64,000 bases of DNA from Demequina sp. (GTDB taxonomy: Bacteria > Actinomycetota > Actinomycetes > Actinomycetales > Demequinaceae), in assembly GCA_024707205.1 (NCBI GenBank), contig JANQAD010000001.1, positions 496,001 to 560,000 of the forward strand. Reading direction: 5' to 3'. Below the pieces are notes generated by a model. The model did no database searches and was not told where the DNA came from. It was given only the letters and a program-made list of their open reading frames with translations. Shown here piece by piece: positions 17,107-26,263 of the stretch (position 1 is its first letter; each line of letters begins with the position of its first letter). Both the position numbers and the translations under genes were made by a program.

Positions 17107-18876
17107 ATGGCCGAATTTGAGTTCGACGTCGTCATCGTTGGCGCCGGCGGTGCGGGGATGCGCGCGGCGCTCGAGTCGTCGCAGCGCGCGAAGACCGCGT
17201 GTCTCACCAAGCTGTATCCCACTCGGTCGCACACCGGAGCGGCTCAGGGAGGCATGGCGGCCGCGCTCGGCAACGTCGAGGACGACAACATCGAGTGGCA
17301 CGTCTTCGACACCGTCAAGGGCGGCGACTACCTCGTGGACCAGGACGCGGCGGAGATCCTCTGCACCGAGGCCGTGGACGCGGTGCTCGATCTGGAGAAG
17401 ATGGGCCTTCCGTTCAACCGCACGGAGGACGGGCACATCGACCAGCGCCGGTTCGGCGGCCACACTCGCCAGCACGGCGAGGCGGCCGTGCGTCGCGCCT
17501 GCTATTCGGCCGACCGCACGGGCCACATGATCTTGCAGACCCTCTACCAGCAGTGCATCAAGCAAGAGGTGGAGTTCTTCAACGAGTACTACGTGCTCGA
17601 CCTGATCCTCACCGAAGACCCGCAGGCGGCGGCCCCCGGTGCGGAGGTGAGCGTTTCCGGCGTGGTGGCGCTCGAGCTCTCGACCGGCGAGATCCACACG
17701 TTCCGCGCCAAGGCCGTGATCTTCGCGACCGGCGGCGCCGGCAAGGTGTTCAAGACCACCTCGAACGCGCACACGCTCACGGGCGACGGCATGGCGATCG
17801 CGCTGCGAGCCGGCCTCCCCCTCGAGGACATGGAGTTCTTCCAGTTCCACCCGACGGGTCTGGCTGGCTTGGGCATCCTGCTGTCCGAGGCCGCGCGCGG
17901 CGAGGGCGGCATCCTGCGCAACTCCGAGGGCGAGCGCTTCATGGAGCGCTACGCGCCCACCATCAAGGACCTCGCGCCGCGAGACATGGTGGCGCGAGCG
18001 ATGGCCAACGAGGTCCGCGAAGGCCGCGGCGCGGGCCCACACAAGGACTACGTGCTGCTGGACCTCACTCACCTCGAGCCCGCGCACATCGACGAGAAGC
18101 TCCCCGACATCACCGAGTTCGCGCGCACCTATCTCGGAGTGGAGCCGTACACGGAGCCCGTGCCCGTCTACCCCACCGCGCACTACGCGATGGGCGGCAT
18201 CCCCACCACCGTGCAGGGAGAGGTGCTGCGCAACAACACCGACGTCGTGAAGGGGCTCTACGCCGCAGGCGAGTGCGCGTGCGTGTCCGTGCATGGCGCC
18301 AACCGCCTGGGCACCAACTCGCTGCTCGACATCAACGTGTTCGGGCGCCGCGCCGGCATCGCCGCCGCGGACTACGCGAACTCCGTCGCCGAAGCCGCAC
18401 CCATGCCAAGCGGCGCTGACGCGGCACTGGTGGAGGCCGTCGGGCGGCTGAAGGCGACCGTGGGAACAACCGGAGCCGAGCGCATCGCCGAGCTGCGCAA
18501 GGCCCTCCAGGAGACCATGGACCGCAACTGCCAGGTGTTCCGCGACGCCGCGTCGCTCGAGGAGGCGACCGCGGCGGTCGCCGAACTGCGCGAGCGATAC
18601 AAGAACATCGCCATCCACGACCGCGGCAGCCGCTTCAACACGGACCTGCTCGAGGCGATGGAGCTCGGGTTCCTGTTGGACCTCGCGGAGGTCGTCGTCG
18701 CCGGCGCCCTCGCGCGCGAGGAGAGCCGCGGCGGGCACTACCGCGAGGACTTCCCCACGCGCGACGACGAGAAGTTCATGGTGCACACGATGGCGTACGC
18801 GTCCGACGCTGGGGTGAGGCTGGACTACAAGCCGGTCGTCGTGACCAAGTATCAGCCGATGGAGAGGAAGTACTGA
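17107..18876 (+). CDS. sdhA: succinate dehydrogenase flavoprotein subunit
   Basis: 589 aa. N-terminal FAD fold [18 protein letters not shown] contains the histidine (about His42) that binds FAD covalently; catalytic landmarks are [28 protein letters not shown] and [15 protein letters not shown]. It oxidises succinate to fumarate and is the upstream partner of the fumarase at the end of the window. The ATG at 17107 follows AAGGAACCTCTCC. It ends 2 bp before sdhB. Confidence 0.96.
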   Translation: MAEFEFDVVIVGAGGAGMRAALESSQRAKTACLTKLYPTRSHTGAAQGGMAAALGNVEDDNIEWHVFDTVKGGDYLVDQDAAEILCTEAVDAVLDLEKMGLPFNRTEDGHIDQRRFGGHTRQHGEAAVRRACYSADRTGHMILQTLYQQCIKQEVEFFNEYYVLDLILTEDPQAAAPGAEVSVSGVVALELSTGEIHTFRAKAVIFATGGAGKVFKTTSNAHTLTGDGMAIALRAGLPLEDMEFFQFHPTGLAGLGILLSEAARGEGGILRNSEGERFMERYAPTIKDLAPRDMVARAMANEVREGRGAGPHKDYVLLDLTHLEPAHIDEKLPDITEFARTYLGVEPYTEPVPVYPTAHYAMGGIPTTVQGEVLRNNTDVVKGLYAAGECACVSVHGANRLGTNSLLDINVFGRRAGIAAADYANSVAEAAPMPSGADAALVEAVGRLKATVGTTGAERIAELRKALQETMDRNCQVFRDAASLEEATAAVAELRERYKNIAIHDRGSRFNTDLLEAMELGFLLDLAEVVVAGALAREESRGGHYREDFPTRDDEKFMVHTMAYASDAGVRLDYKPVVVTKYQPMERKY

Positions 18877-18878
18877 GC

Positions 18879-19646
18879 ATGACGACGGTTGCTGACTCCC
18901 CTGTCGAGACCGGCACGGTGCCCACGATCGAGGTCACGCTGCGCATCCGCCGGCAGGATCCGGAGGGAACCGAGGACAGCGCTCCCGGCGAGGAGTACTG
19001 GTCGCAGTTCACGCTCACGATGCACGCCACCGACCGCGTGCTCGACGCGCTGCACAAGATCAAGTGGGAGCGCGACGGATCGCTGGCGTTCCGCCGCTCG
19101 TGCGCGCACGGGGTGTGCGGATCAGACGCGATGCGCATCAACGGCAAGAACCGCCTCGCGTGCAAGACGCTGCTCAAGGACCTCAACCCGGCGCGGCCCA
19201 TCACCGTGGAGCCGATCGCGGGTCTGCCCGTGGAGAAGGACCTCATCGTGGACATGGAGCCGTTCTTCGCCTCCTACCGCGAGATCATGCCGTTCCTCAT
19301 CACCACCGGGCCCGCTCCCGAGCGCGAGCGGCTGCAGTCTCCTGAGCAGCGCGCGCGGTTTGACGACACCACCAAGTGCATCCTGTGCGCCGCGTGCACC
19401 ACCGCATGCCCCGTGTTCTGGACCGACGGCCAGTACTTTGGCCCGCAGGCCATCGTTGGCGCGCACCGGTTCATCTTCGACTCCCGCGACGAGGGACAGT
19501 GGGATCGGCTGGAGATCCTCAACGACAAGGCCGGCGTGTGGAAGTGCCGCACGGCCTTCAACTGCACCGAGGCGTGCCCGCGCGGCATCGAGGTGACGAA
19601 GGCGATCTCCGAGGTCAAGCGCGCGCTTAATACCGGCGAGATCTAG
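18879..19646 (+). CDS. sdhB: succinate dehydrogenase iron-sulfur subunit
   Basis: 255 aa. The 2Fe-2S ligands are in RRSCAHGVCGSDA with LAC downstream; Asp replaces the third Cys, a known variant in this family. The 4Fe-4S/3Fe-4S ligands are CILCAACTTACP and CRTAFNCTEACPRGI. It passes electrons from FAD to the SdhCD quinone site. The ATG lies directly after the sdhA stop. The operon ends here. Confidence 0.96.
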   Translation: MTTVADSPVETGTVPTIEVTLRIRRQDPEGTEDSAPGEEYWSQFTLTMHATDRVLDALHKIKWERDGSLAFRRSCAHGVCGSDAMRINGKNRLACKTLLKDLNPARPITVEPIAGLPVEKDLIVDMEPFFASYREIMPFLITTGPAPERERLQSPEQRARFDDTTKCILCAACTTACPVFWTDGQYFGPQAIVGAHRFIFDSRDEGQWDRLEILNDKAGVWKCRTAFNCTEACPRGIEVTKAISEVKRALNTGEI

Positions 19647-19836
19647 GCCCGCCGTCATCCTGCGACCGCACGGCGGAGCGCAGGACCTCGCCCCGGCGTC
19701 GGCTCCTGAGGGACCATGCGGCGTTCCATCCCTCCTAAGCCCCAGAAGCCGCCGCCCAGAGGGACCAACCGGCCTTCCATCCGTCTGGCTGGCAACGACG
19801 GGGTGAGCCTGCGACCGTGCGAGAAGGCGGGCCCGG
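19647..19836. other. intergenic region between convergent sdhB and brkB-like genes
   Basis: 190 bp with no supported gene. Near the left end CCGCCGT (19649-19655) and ACGGCGG (19670-19676) could form a weak terminator for sdh. Further right an imperfect 24-bp direct repeat occurs at 19708-19731 and 19759-19782 (21 of 24 bases equal, beginning GAGGGACCA and ending TTCCATCC). Confidence 0.45.
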
Positions 19837-20817
19837 TCAGTCCTGCGGGCCGGGCTCGACCTCGCGCACGGAGGCCGCCGTGGGGCGCGGAGGCAGCACC
19901 TCTCCCGCGGCGAGACGCGCCTCGTGCTCGGCGATGGCGCCGATCCACGCCGCGGCGATGAGGAGCGTCCGTGCGGTGAGGTCAACGAACAGCATGAGCG
20001 CGATAATCGCGGCGAAGGGCGCGAGCACGGAGTTGTTCGATGCAGACGCCACGAGCAATCCGGAAGCCGCCTGCAGCAGCGCGAACGCGAAGCCGGCCAT
20101 GAGCACCGTGGGTAGCATCACGCGCCGCGTGCTCTGCGCGCGCCCAAGCACCAGCAGCACGAGGGCCACGAACACGCAGTCCATGAGGAAGCCAACCAGG
20201 AACGCGGCGAGGCTCACCACCCACGTGCTGACAACGTCGTCCCCGATGAGGCGAGCCACGAATTGGGCGAGGGTCACCGCGATGACCTGCAGCGCGGTTC
20301 CCACCACGGCGAGCAGCACGAGCGCGAACAGCACGATGATGTCGCGCAGGGTGCCAGGGATCTTCTTGCCCGCCGCGTCACCGAGCATGACGCGCACACC
20401 GGCGCGCAGACCCCTCATGTAGCGGGTGGCAGTGTAGATCAGCACGAAGAAGGCGATGATGCCCACGATCCCGCTCGTCGTTGGCGCCTGGATAGATTCG
20501 GGATCGATGAGACCCGGCTGGTCCCCCTCGGGGAAGAGCCCAGGGATCGCCTGGCCCACGTAGTCGATGATGCTGTCGCGGAACGCCTCGTTGTTGAACA
20601 CCGCGAAGCTCGCGATCGTGACGGCGAGCACGATGGCAGCAGCTATCGACGCCAAGGAGTAGTACGCGATGCCGCCGGCGAGCACGTTGCCGTTCTGGCG
20701 CACGTACCGCGTCCCCGCCACGCCGACCGGCCGGTTCTGGAGCCAAAGCGCGAGCTCCTTGAGGTACACGAAGCGGCCCCGCGCTGCGGCGGTCGCTTTC
20801 TGCCTTCGTTCCCCCAT
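19837..20817 (-). CDS. YihY/BrkB family inner-membrane protein
   Basis: 326 aa. Family order is clear: a short basic N-terminus, LAGGIAYYSLASIAAA, then about six transmembrane helices including TTSGIVGIIAFFVLIYTATRYM and PFAAIIALMLFVDLTART, with a short acidic C-terminal tail. The family was once called ribonuclease BN, but that activity is not supported for it; its role in the envelope is unknown. It follows trpS by 5 bp, and the same pair is seen in M. tuberculosis. Confidence 0.85.
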   Translation of the reverse strand: MGERRQKATAAARGRFVYLKELALWLQNRPVGVAGTRYVRQNGNVLAGGIAYYSLASIAAAIVLAVTIASFAVFNNEAFRDSIIDYVGQAIPGLFPEGDQPGLIDPESIQAPTTSGIVGIIAFFVLIYTATRYMRGLRAGVRVMLGDAAGKKIPGTLRDIIVLFALVLLAVVGTALQVIAVTLAQFVARLIGDDVVSTWVVSLAAFLVGFLMDCVFVALVLLVLGRAQSTRRVMLPTVLMAGFAFALLQAASGLLVASASNNSVLAPFAAIIALMLFVDLTARTLLIAAAWIGAIAEHEARLAAGEVLPPRPTAASVREVEPGPQD

Positions 20818-20822
20818 GCCCG

Positions 20823-21833
20823 CTACCCGCGACGTGGCGGCAGCAGCCCCACCCGGTCGTAGATGCGCGCGAGCGTGTTGCGCGCGATGGCGGACGCCTT
20901 GGCCGCCCCCTCCGCGAGCACCGCGTCGAGCTTGTCCGGAGCCTCCATCCAGTCGAGCGTGCGCTCGCGCACCGGTGCCAGCTCCGCGACCACGATGTCC
21001 GCGAGGTCGCCCTTGAGGTGGCCGTACATCTTGCCTTCGTAGTCGGCGACGATGTCCGCGATGGCGCGGCCCGTGAGCGCCGAGTAGATGGTGAGCAGGT
21101 TGGAGACGCCCGCCTTGTTCTCGGGGTCGAACGCGATCACGGTGTCCGAGTCGGTGGTCGCGGACTTGATGTTCTTGGCCAGCACCTTGGGGTCCTCGAG
21201 GATCTCGATGATCCCGCGCGGGCTAGAGAACGACTTCGACATCTTCTTCGTCGGCTCCTGGAGGTCGAAGATCTTCGCGGTCTCCTTGACGATGTGCGGC
21301 TCCGGCACCACGGCCGTGCCGTCGCCCAGGCGCGCGTTGAGGCGCTGCGCGAGGTCTCGCGACAGCTCCAGGTGCTGGCGCTGGTCCTCGCCAACGGGCA
21401 CCAGGTTCGTGTCGTACAGCAGGATGTCCGCGGCCATGAGCACGGGATAGGTGAACAGGCCCACGTTGACGCCCGACTCCCCCACTTGCGCCGACTTGTC
21501 CTTGAACTGGGTCATGCGCCCGGCCTCGCCCATCCCCGTGAATGTGGACAGGATCCACGTGAGCTCCGCGTGCTCGTGGACGTGCGACTGCACAAAGAGC
21601 AGCGAGTTCTCCGGGTCCACGCCGGCAGCGAGGAACTGCGCGGCCGTCAGGCGGGTGCGGCGGGTCAGCACGGCGGGATCGGGCGCGACCGTGAGTGCGT
21701 GCAGGTCAACCACGCAGTAGACGGCCTCGCGTCCGTCCTGGAGCGCCACCCACTGCTGCAGCGCGCCAAGGTAGTTGCCGAGCTGAAGGGAGTCCGAGGT
21801 GGGCTGCATACCCGAGAAGACGCGCTGAGTCAT
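20823..21833 (-). CDS. trpS: tryptophanyl-tRNA synthetase
   Basis: 336 aa class I synthetase that charges tRNA-Trp. The HIGH-type region reads [15 protein letters not shown] and the KMSKS loop is intact in [31 protein letters not shown] is the family's Trp-site segment. The start MTQRVFSG at 21833 has GGAAG ten bases upstream; an ATG three codons earlier (21842) is also possible. A 115-bp inverted-repeat element lies just upstream. Confidence 0.94.
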   Translation of the reverse strand: MTQRVFSGMQPTSDSLQLGNYLGALQQWVALQDGREAVYCVVDLHALTVAPDPAVLTRRTRLTAAQFLAAGVDPENSLLFVQSHVHEHAELTWILSTFTGMGEAGRMTQFKDKSAQVGESGVNVGLFTYPVLMAADILLYDTNLVPVGEDQRQHLELSRDLAQRLNARLGDGTAVVPEPHIVKETAKIFDLQEPTKKMSKSFSSPRGIIEILEDPKVLAKNIKSATTDSDTVIAFDPENKAGVSNLLTIYSALTGRAIADIVADYEGKMYGHLKGDLADIVVAELAPVRERTLDWMEAPDKLDAVLAEGAAKASAIARNTLARIYDRVGLLPPRRG

Positions 21834-21859
21834 GACGGACATTCTTCCAGGTCCAGCCA

Positions 21860-21974
21860 CCGCGGCCCTCCTCCACACAATCTGGCTCGCCACAGCGTCG
21901 GGCATTTTCAAGATGCCTGGTAGATCGGCTTGGCTCAAGTGGAGCAGCGCAAATTGTGTGGAGGAGGGCCGCGG
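21860..21974. repeat. 115-bp intergenic element A with perfect 22-bp terminal inverted repeats
   Basis: Arms at 21860-21881 and 21953-21974 are exact reverse complements (core CCCTCCTCCACACAAT / ATTGTGTGGAGGAGGG). The 71-base interior contains one inverted copy of the dispersed 11-mer (21893-21903); a second copy lies just outside (21990-22000), and the two extend to a 13-bp inverted pair. It sits 43 bp downstream of the tatB stop and upstream of trpS. No coding capacity or transposase. Same length and arms as element B at 37751. Confidence 0.85.
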
Positions 21975-22016
21975 CGGCCACCTGGGCATGCCCGACGCTG
22001 GGGCCGGGTGGCGCAG

Positions 22017-22346
22017 CTACGTTGCGTCGTCGTCGAATGGCGCGTGCTGGGGAGCCTGCCCCGACGCCGGCCCCGCGGTGTTCACGGGGCCCGGCGTCGG
22101 CAGCGGCTCGTACAGGGCCTCACGCACGATGCGGCGAGGGTCGTACTGGCGAGGGTCAAGCGACTTCCAGTCGATGTCCTCGCCCACCTCGGCCTGAATT
22201 TGCTGCTTGCCCTGCTGCCACATCTGGCGCCCCCTGACGATCCACTCGCGGAGCTGCCGCGAGTAGGAGGGCAGGCGCTCGGGACCGATGACGATGATCG
22301 CCACGAGCGCGAGGAGTGCAAACTCCCCGGGGTTGATGCCAAACAT
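22017..22346 (-). CDS. tatB: twin-arginine translocase subunit TatB
   Basis: 109 aa: one N-terminal transmembrane helix EFALLALVAIIVIGPERLP, then an amphipathic helix and a charged, Pro-rich soluble tail. The glutamate in the membrane segment and GPERLP hinge are typical. TatB recognises folded Tat substrates with TatC, which is not in this window. It follows htrA by 17 bp, as in the conserved actinobacterial order sigE-rseA-htrA-tatB. The start may be leaderless (CACAAT, 6 bases, ATG). Confidence 0.88.
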   Translation of the reverse strand: MFGINPGEFALLALVAIIVIGPERLPSYSRQLREWIVRGRQMWQQGKQQIQAEVGEDIDWKSLDPRQYDPRRIVREALYEPLPTPGPVNTAGPASGQAPQHAPFDDDAT

Positions 22347-22363
22347 GGCTCTATTGTGCCCGG

Positions 22364-23713
22364 CTAGTTGCTCGGAGTCGGCTGCGGAGTGGCGTTCTCG
22401 TCACCGAAGTTGACCTCGGAGTCGGCGGCGAGCGTCACCGTGATGTCCTGCTCCTTGCCGTCGCGCTTGACGGTGAGCACAACAGTGTCGCCCGGTGCCT
22501 TGGCCCGGATCGCGATGATCAGGTCCTCGGAGCGCGCGATGGCACGGCCGTCGATCTTGGTGATCACGTCACCGGGCTTGATGCCCGCCTGCTCCGCGGG
22601 GCTGCCGGGGATGACGCCGGGCTGGCCGTTGACCTCCTTGGCCACGAGCACGCCCTCGCCCTGGTTGCTCGAGTCGACCATGATGCCGATCACCGGGTAC
22701 GTGGCGTGACCCGAGGTGATGAGCTCTTCCACCGTGCGGCGCACCTGGTTCGACGGGATCGCGAAGCCGAGGCCGACGGAGCCCGCCTGCCCGCCAGTCG
22801 TGTTCGTGGACGCGATGGCGGAGTTGATGCCGATGACCTGGCCCGCGGAGTCCAGCAGCGGACCGCCCGAGTTGCCGGGGTTGATCGCCGCGTCGGTCTG
22901 GATCGCGTCGATGAACGCGTTCCCGTTGCCGGTCTCGGACGACGTGGTGACCGCGCGGTGCAGCGCGGAGACGATGCCCGTGGTGACCGTGGAGTCAAGG
23001 CCGAGCGGGGAGCCGATAGCGATGACGGGGTCGCCGACGACCACCTGGGAGGAGTCGGCGAGCGTGAGGGGCGTGAGGCCGGTCTTGTCGACCTTGAGCA
23101 CGGCGAGGTCGTAGTCCTCGGTGCTGCCCACGACCTTGGCATCCACGACGGTGCCGTCGGAGAACAGCACCTTGATGGCACCATCGGCGCCGTCGATCAC
23201 GTGGTTGTTGGTGACGATGTAGCCGTCCTGGCGGACCACGAAGCCGGAGCCCGTGGAGGTGCGGCCCTCCGAGCTCGACGCCTCGATCGACACGACGGAC
23301 GGGAGCACGGCTGCCGAAACAGCGGCGACGGATCCCGCCTGAACGTCGAGCGACGAGTCGTGCTGGTTGGCCGCGGGCAGGGCCGCAGTGGTCGACGCTG
23401 GGGTCGACTCGCCGTTGAGCTCGTCGTAGGCGAAGGCCGCGCCAAAGCCGCCGATGGCGCCGAGAATCAGGGCGCCGCCCGCGATCGCGGTGACCGCGCC
23501 CGCGCCGATGCGTCCGCGAGCCGGCTTGTCCTCTACGCGCGTCTGCGGCGCCTGCGTGACGACGACGTCTGGTGAGGTCGCGGGAACGGCGGCCACAGCG
23601 TCGGGCGCCTCCTGGACCGCAATGCTGGAGGGCGACGCGGGCTCGGCAGGTGCGCCAGCGTCGGAAACCTGCGCCGAGAGGTCATCCGGCGAGGCGAAGG
23701 GGTTGTCAGACAT
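22364..23713 (-). CDS. htrA: HtrA-type membrane-anchored serine protease with PDZ domain
   Basis: 449 aa. About 85 cytoplasmic residues, one transmembrane helix (AVTAIAGGALILGAIGGFGAAF region), a linker, then a trypsin-like domain with His in VTNNHVIDGA, Asp in EDYDLAVLKV and Ser in INPGNSGGPLLD, and a C-terminal PDZ domain (GSPAEQAGIKPGDVITKIDG). It degrades or refolds damaged envelope proteins and is expected to belong to the sigma-E stress regulon. It lies just after the anti-sigma gene. The N-terminal tail holds one 11-mer copy (23596). Confidence 0.92.
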   Translation of the reverse strand: MSDNPFASPDDLSAQVSDAGAPAEPASPSSIAVQEAPDAVAAVPATSPDVVVTQAPQTRVEDKPARGRIGAGAVTAIAGGALILGAIGGFGAAFAYDELNGESTPASTTAALPAANQHDSSLDVQAGSVAAVSAAVLPSVVSIEASSSEGRTSTGSGFVVRQDGYIVTNNHVIDGADGAIKVLFSDGTVVDAKVVGSTEDYDLAVLKVDKTGLTPLTLADSSQVVVGDPVIAIGSPLGLDSTVTTGIVSALHRAVTTSSETGNGNAFIDAIQTDAAINPGNSGGPLLDSAGQVIGINSAIASTNTTGGQAGSVGLGFAIPSNQVRRTVEELITSGHATYPVIGIMVDSSNQGEGVLVAKEVNGQPGVIPGSPAEQAGIKPGDVITKIDGRAIARSEDLIIAIRAKAPGDTVVLTVKRDGKEQDITVTLAADSEVNFGDENATPQPTPSN

Positions 23714-23734
23714 GAGATTCCTTAACTTGGGGGC

Positions 23735-24571
23735 TCAATGGCCGGTCAGGGCGTCGCCGAAGACGCTGAGGCCCTCGCCGATCTGATCCATGACACCTGG
23801 GGTGTCGGCCTTGGGGAAAGCGGCGACTGCGATCACGAGCGTGTCGGCCGCACATGTGCATGTTGCGGCCACAACAACGGACCCTGACTGCCACAGCATC
23901 TGGAGCGGTGCCGTGCTCACCACGTAGACGTCGACGCCGTTGACCACAACCAGTGGAGCCTGCTCCACGACGCTGTGCGCCAGACGGCCGCGCTTCTCGA
24001 TGATCATGACGGGGTCGAGCCCAACGAGAAGCGAGGCGACGAGGATGTCTGCGTCCTGGTGACGCATGATCTTCGCCTCGACAGGGATGAGTCCGCTGGC
24101 CTGCCAGTCCGGCTGAACCCATTGCGCCATCGAGTCCTGGTCCATGTACCGGGTTTCGATGACGGCCGTGCTGCGATCGCCGGAATCGGCCATCGCCACG
24201 AGCGTTCCGTCAACGGGGTCAGGCGTGCCGACAAAGTACGCCGCCGTGACGGTGAATCCGAGAATGATCGCGAGGGCAGCCGCGATGGTGGTTGGTCGCT
24301 TGTCGCGGCCCTTCGCCGCTCTCGCGACGTGCTTCGACTCACCCTTGGCGATCTGCGCCATGCGCTCCTTGTCGAGGAGCATCTGCGCAAAGCTCATGTC
24401 GATGCCCGCGGGTGACGAGTTCAGTGCCTCCCGGTCGGCCCGGAGCTGCTGGAATCGCGTGTCGCACTGTTCGCATTCGGCAAGGTGCGCCATAGCAGCG
24501 GCGGAGTCCTCGCGGGACAGTCGCCCGTCGAGAAGGTCGTGGATGCGTTCGCCGAGGTGCTTTTCCGTCAC
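23735..24571 (-). CDS. rseA: membrane anti-sigma factor (zinc-finger type) of the SigE system
   Basis: 278 aa. The cytoplasmic ZAS domain has the HxxxCxxC motif in HLAECEQC; a single transmembrane helix ([19 protein letters not shown]) follows near residue 100, with an extracytoplasmic domain of about 150 residues. It should hold SigE inactive until stress. The GTG at 24571 overlaps the sigE stop (GTGA), giving coupled synthesis of the pair. The extracytoplasmic part is longer than in the M. tuberculosis protein. Confidence 0.85.
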   Translation of the reverse strand: MTEKHLGERIHDLLDGRLSREDSAAAMAHLAECEQCDTRFQQLRADREALNSSPAGIDMSFAQMLLDKERMAQIAKGESKHVARAAKGRDKRPTTIAAALAIILGFTVTAAYFVGTPDPVDGTLVAMADSGDRSTAVIETRYMDQDSMAQWVQPDWQASGLIPVEAKIMRHQDADILVASLLVGLDPVMIIEKRGRLAHSVVEQAPLVVVNGVDVYVVSTAPLQMLWQSGSVVVAATCTCAADTLVIAVAAFPKADTPGVMDQIGEGLSVFGDALTGH

Positions 24572-25164
24572 GCATCCCCCCGCACCGGCGCGCGGTGAGC
24601 CAAAGACTCACGCAGCTTTGCACGGGCGCGGGAAAGGCGGGAACGGACGGTGCCCATCTTGATACCAAGAGTGGCGGCGATTTCCTCGTACGAGAGACCC
24701 TCGATGTCGCTCAGCACAACGGCTGCGCGGTACTCAGGGGGAAGCTCGGCGAGAGCCTGAACGATGTCGTCACCGAGGTGGGACATGTCGAAGGCGTCCT
24801 CCGGCTGACCCGAACGCTCGTGGCGGTCAAAACTGTCCGACGTGGACACAGCCGCGTCGTCGTCCGCCATGAAGTCGAACCGAATGCGCTTCTTGCGGCG
24901 CATGCGATCCAAGAAGAGGTTCGTGGTGATGCGGTGGAGCCAGCCTTCGAACGTGCCGGGCTTGTACTGGCTGAGCGAGTTGAACACCCGGATGAAGACA
25001 TCCTGGGTGAGATCCTCTGCGTCGTGCTGGTTGCCCGTCAGGTGGTAAGCCAGACGGTACACACGGGCCGAGTGCTGCTCAACGATGTTCTCCCACGTGA
25101 GATCCGCGGGAAGGGTCGCCTCAGGCGCGGCGGTCGCAGAACTCGTTGCGACAGACGTCGTCAT
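24568..25164 (-). CDS. sigE: ECF RNA polymerase sigma factor, SigE type
   Basis: 198 aa. Region 2 is seen in [25 protein letters not shown] and [23 protein letters not shown], region 4 in [23 protein letters not shown] and [15 protein letters not shown]. The ATG at 25164 is fixed by GGAGGAGGCAGC just upstream. It is followed without a gap by its anti-sigma factor and htrA, the conserved envelope-stress cluster of actinobacteria. A sigma-E-type promoter lies directly upstream, so it is probably autoregulated. Confidence 0.93.
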   Translation of the reverse strand: MTTSVATSSATAAPEATLPADLTWENIVEQHSARVYRLAYHLTGNQHDAEDLTQDVFIRVFNSLSQYKPGTFEGWLHRITTNLFLDRMRRKKRIRFDFMADDDAAVSTSDSFDRHERSGQPEDAFDMSHLGDDIVQALAELPPEYRAAVVLSDIEGLSYEEIAATLGIKMGTVRSRLSRARAKLRESLAHRAPVRGDA

Positions 25165-25184
25165 GCTGCCTCCTCCACGGCGTG

Positions 25185-25213
25185 AGAACGGTTGGGTGTT
25201 TATCCATGTTCCC
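25185..25213 (-). promoter_or_regulatory. ECF (sigma-E type) promoter of sigE
   Basis: Reading toward sigE: GGGAAC (25213-25208), a 17-bp spacer, then CGTTCT (25190-25185). This matches the known actinobacterial SigE/SigH consensus of a GGAAC-type -35 and CGTT -10. The expected transcript start is about 14 bp before the ATG, leaving the SD intact. Confidence 0.75.
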
Positions 25214-25283
25214 ATGTTTCGGCCCGGAGCGGCACCCCCCTCGCCAGAGTGTGACCGATACCATGCTCATGAAGGAGGCGGCC

Positions 25284-25916
25284 ATGAGCACCGACGCAGC
25301 GAACTGGGCATACGTGGAGGACTTTGTCCCCGAAGACCGAGTGCTGCTCGCCGCGCGCGACGCCGCCGACCAGCTTGGCTGCGTGCCGGTGCTGCCTGGG
25401 GCGGGCCGAGCGCTGCAGCTCTTCGCCGCCGCGCTCGGCGCCCACACGGCCGTGGAGATCGGGACCGGAGCGGGCGTATCGCTGATCTACCTGTTGCGCG
25501 GCATGGCGGCCGACGCCGTGGTCACCACGATCGACGTCGAGGCCGAGCATCAGAAGGCCGCCAAGGAGACTCTGAGGGCCGCCGGATTCGCGCCCGAGAG
25601 GGCGCGAATGATCACTGGCAGGGCGCTGGACGTGCTCCCCCGGCTCGCGGACGGCGCGTACGACCTGGTGCTCATCGACGCCCGCAAGAAGGAGTACCCC
25701 CAGTACGTGGAGCAGGCCATTCGCCTGGTCCGCGTGGGCGGGTTGATCGCGATCGACAACGCGCTGTGGCACTCGCGCGTTGCGGATCCCGCTCAGCGGG
25801 ACCCGGACACGACCGCGGTGCGCACCGCGCTTAAGGCCGTCAAAGACAACGACAACCTCGAGCCGGTGCTCCTTGGGTCCGGCGACGGTCTGCTCGTCGC
25901 CATGCGCACCGCCTAG
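25284..25916 (+). CDS. O-methyltransferase (class I SAM-dependent)
   Basis: 210 aa, methyltransferase family 3 (catechol-type). SAM motif AVEIGTGAGVSLIYLL, acidic strand TTIDVEAEHQKAA, and LIDARKKEYPQYV followed by GGLIAIDNALW. The ATG at 25284 follows GAAGGAGG; two earlier in-frame ATGs are less well placed. It is divergent from sigE, the same arrangement as Rv1220c and sigE in M. tuberculosis. The substrate is unknown. Confidence 0.88.
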   Translation: MSTDAANWAYVEDFVPEDRVLLAARDAADQLGCVPVLPGAGRALQLFAAALGAHTAVEIGTGAGVSLIYLLRGMAADAVVTTIDVEAEHQKAAKETLRAAGFAPERARMITGRALDVLPRLADGAYDLVLIDARKKEYPQYVEQAIRLVRVGGLIAIDNALWHSRVADPAQRDPDTTAVRTALKAVKDNDNLEPVLLGSGDGLLVAMRTA

Positions 25917-25919
25917 GGC

Positions 25920-25932
25920 GGCGCAAAGCGCC
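25920..25932. terminator. short hairpin between convergent O-methyltransferase and DUF3117 genes
   Basis: GGCGC, AAA, GCGCC: a 5-bp perfect stem that overlaps both 3' ends. It could act in both directions, but it is short and has no U tract. Confidence 0.3.
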
Positions 25933-26108
25933 TACGCGCTGGGGTTGAGCGCGCCCAGAAGAGCGTCGCCCAGTTCCTTGACCTCGTCCGCCGTGATCTC
26001 GACGACGAGGCGGCCACCGCCCTCAAGCGGAACGCGCATCACGTAACTGCGGCCCTCCTTGACGACCTCCATGGGGCCGTCTCCGGTGCGGGGCTTCATC
26101 GCAGCCAT
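25932..26108 (-). CDS. DUF3117 small protein
   Basis: 58 aa. The family is recognisable from MAAMKPRTGDGPMEVVKEGR and RLVVEITADEVKELGDAL. It is a short, conserved actinobacterial protein of unknown function. The start at 26108 is chosen from GAGGAGATCACA directly upstream; a 16-residue N-terminal extension is possible but unlikely. It has its own promoter-like TAGAAT at 26160-26155. Confidence 0.85.
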   Translation of the reverse strand: MAAMKPRTGDGPMEVVKEGRSYVMRVPLEGGGRLVVEITADEVKELGDALLGALNPSA

Positions 26109-26154
26109 TGTGATCTCCTCGCGGGTAGGCGCGCCTGTGCGCGGCAATGTCACC

Positions 26155-26160
26155 ATTCTA
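26155..26160 (-). promoter_or_regulatory. -10 element of the DUF3117 gene
   Basis: TAGAAT on the minus strand, about 46 bp before the start codon. The same hexamer stands upstream of typA and ychF. The rest of this 155-bp intergenic region (26109-26263) holds one 11-mer copy at 26245 and nothing else recognised. Confidence 0.45.
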
Positions 26161-26263
26161 CCCGTGGTCGGGCGCCGCCAAAAAACCGCGGCCCCTCAAG
26201 CAACCGCACTCGTGAGGAACCCGACACGACCGCTCGGCCGCCAACAGCGTCGGGCCGCCTTGC

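Noticed and set aside
16936-18786. 616-codon frame antisense to sdhA
   Set aside because: No domain, codon use typical of the complement of a high-GC gene, and sdhA is unambiguous.
19708-19782. Att site or tandem repeat array after sdhB
   Set aside because: Only two imperfect 24-bp copies, no integrase or tRNA nearby; reported only as a minor repeat inside the intergenic entry.
21860-21974. Insertion sequence or T-box leader for trpS
   Set aside because: Only 115 bp, no transposase, no T-box core or specifier loop; the near-identical ends at an unrelated gene (typA) argue for a dispersed repeat.
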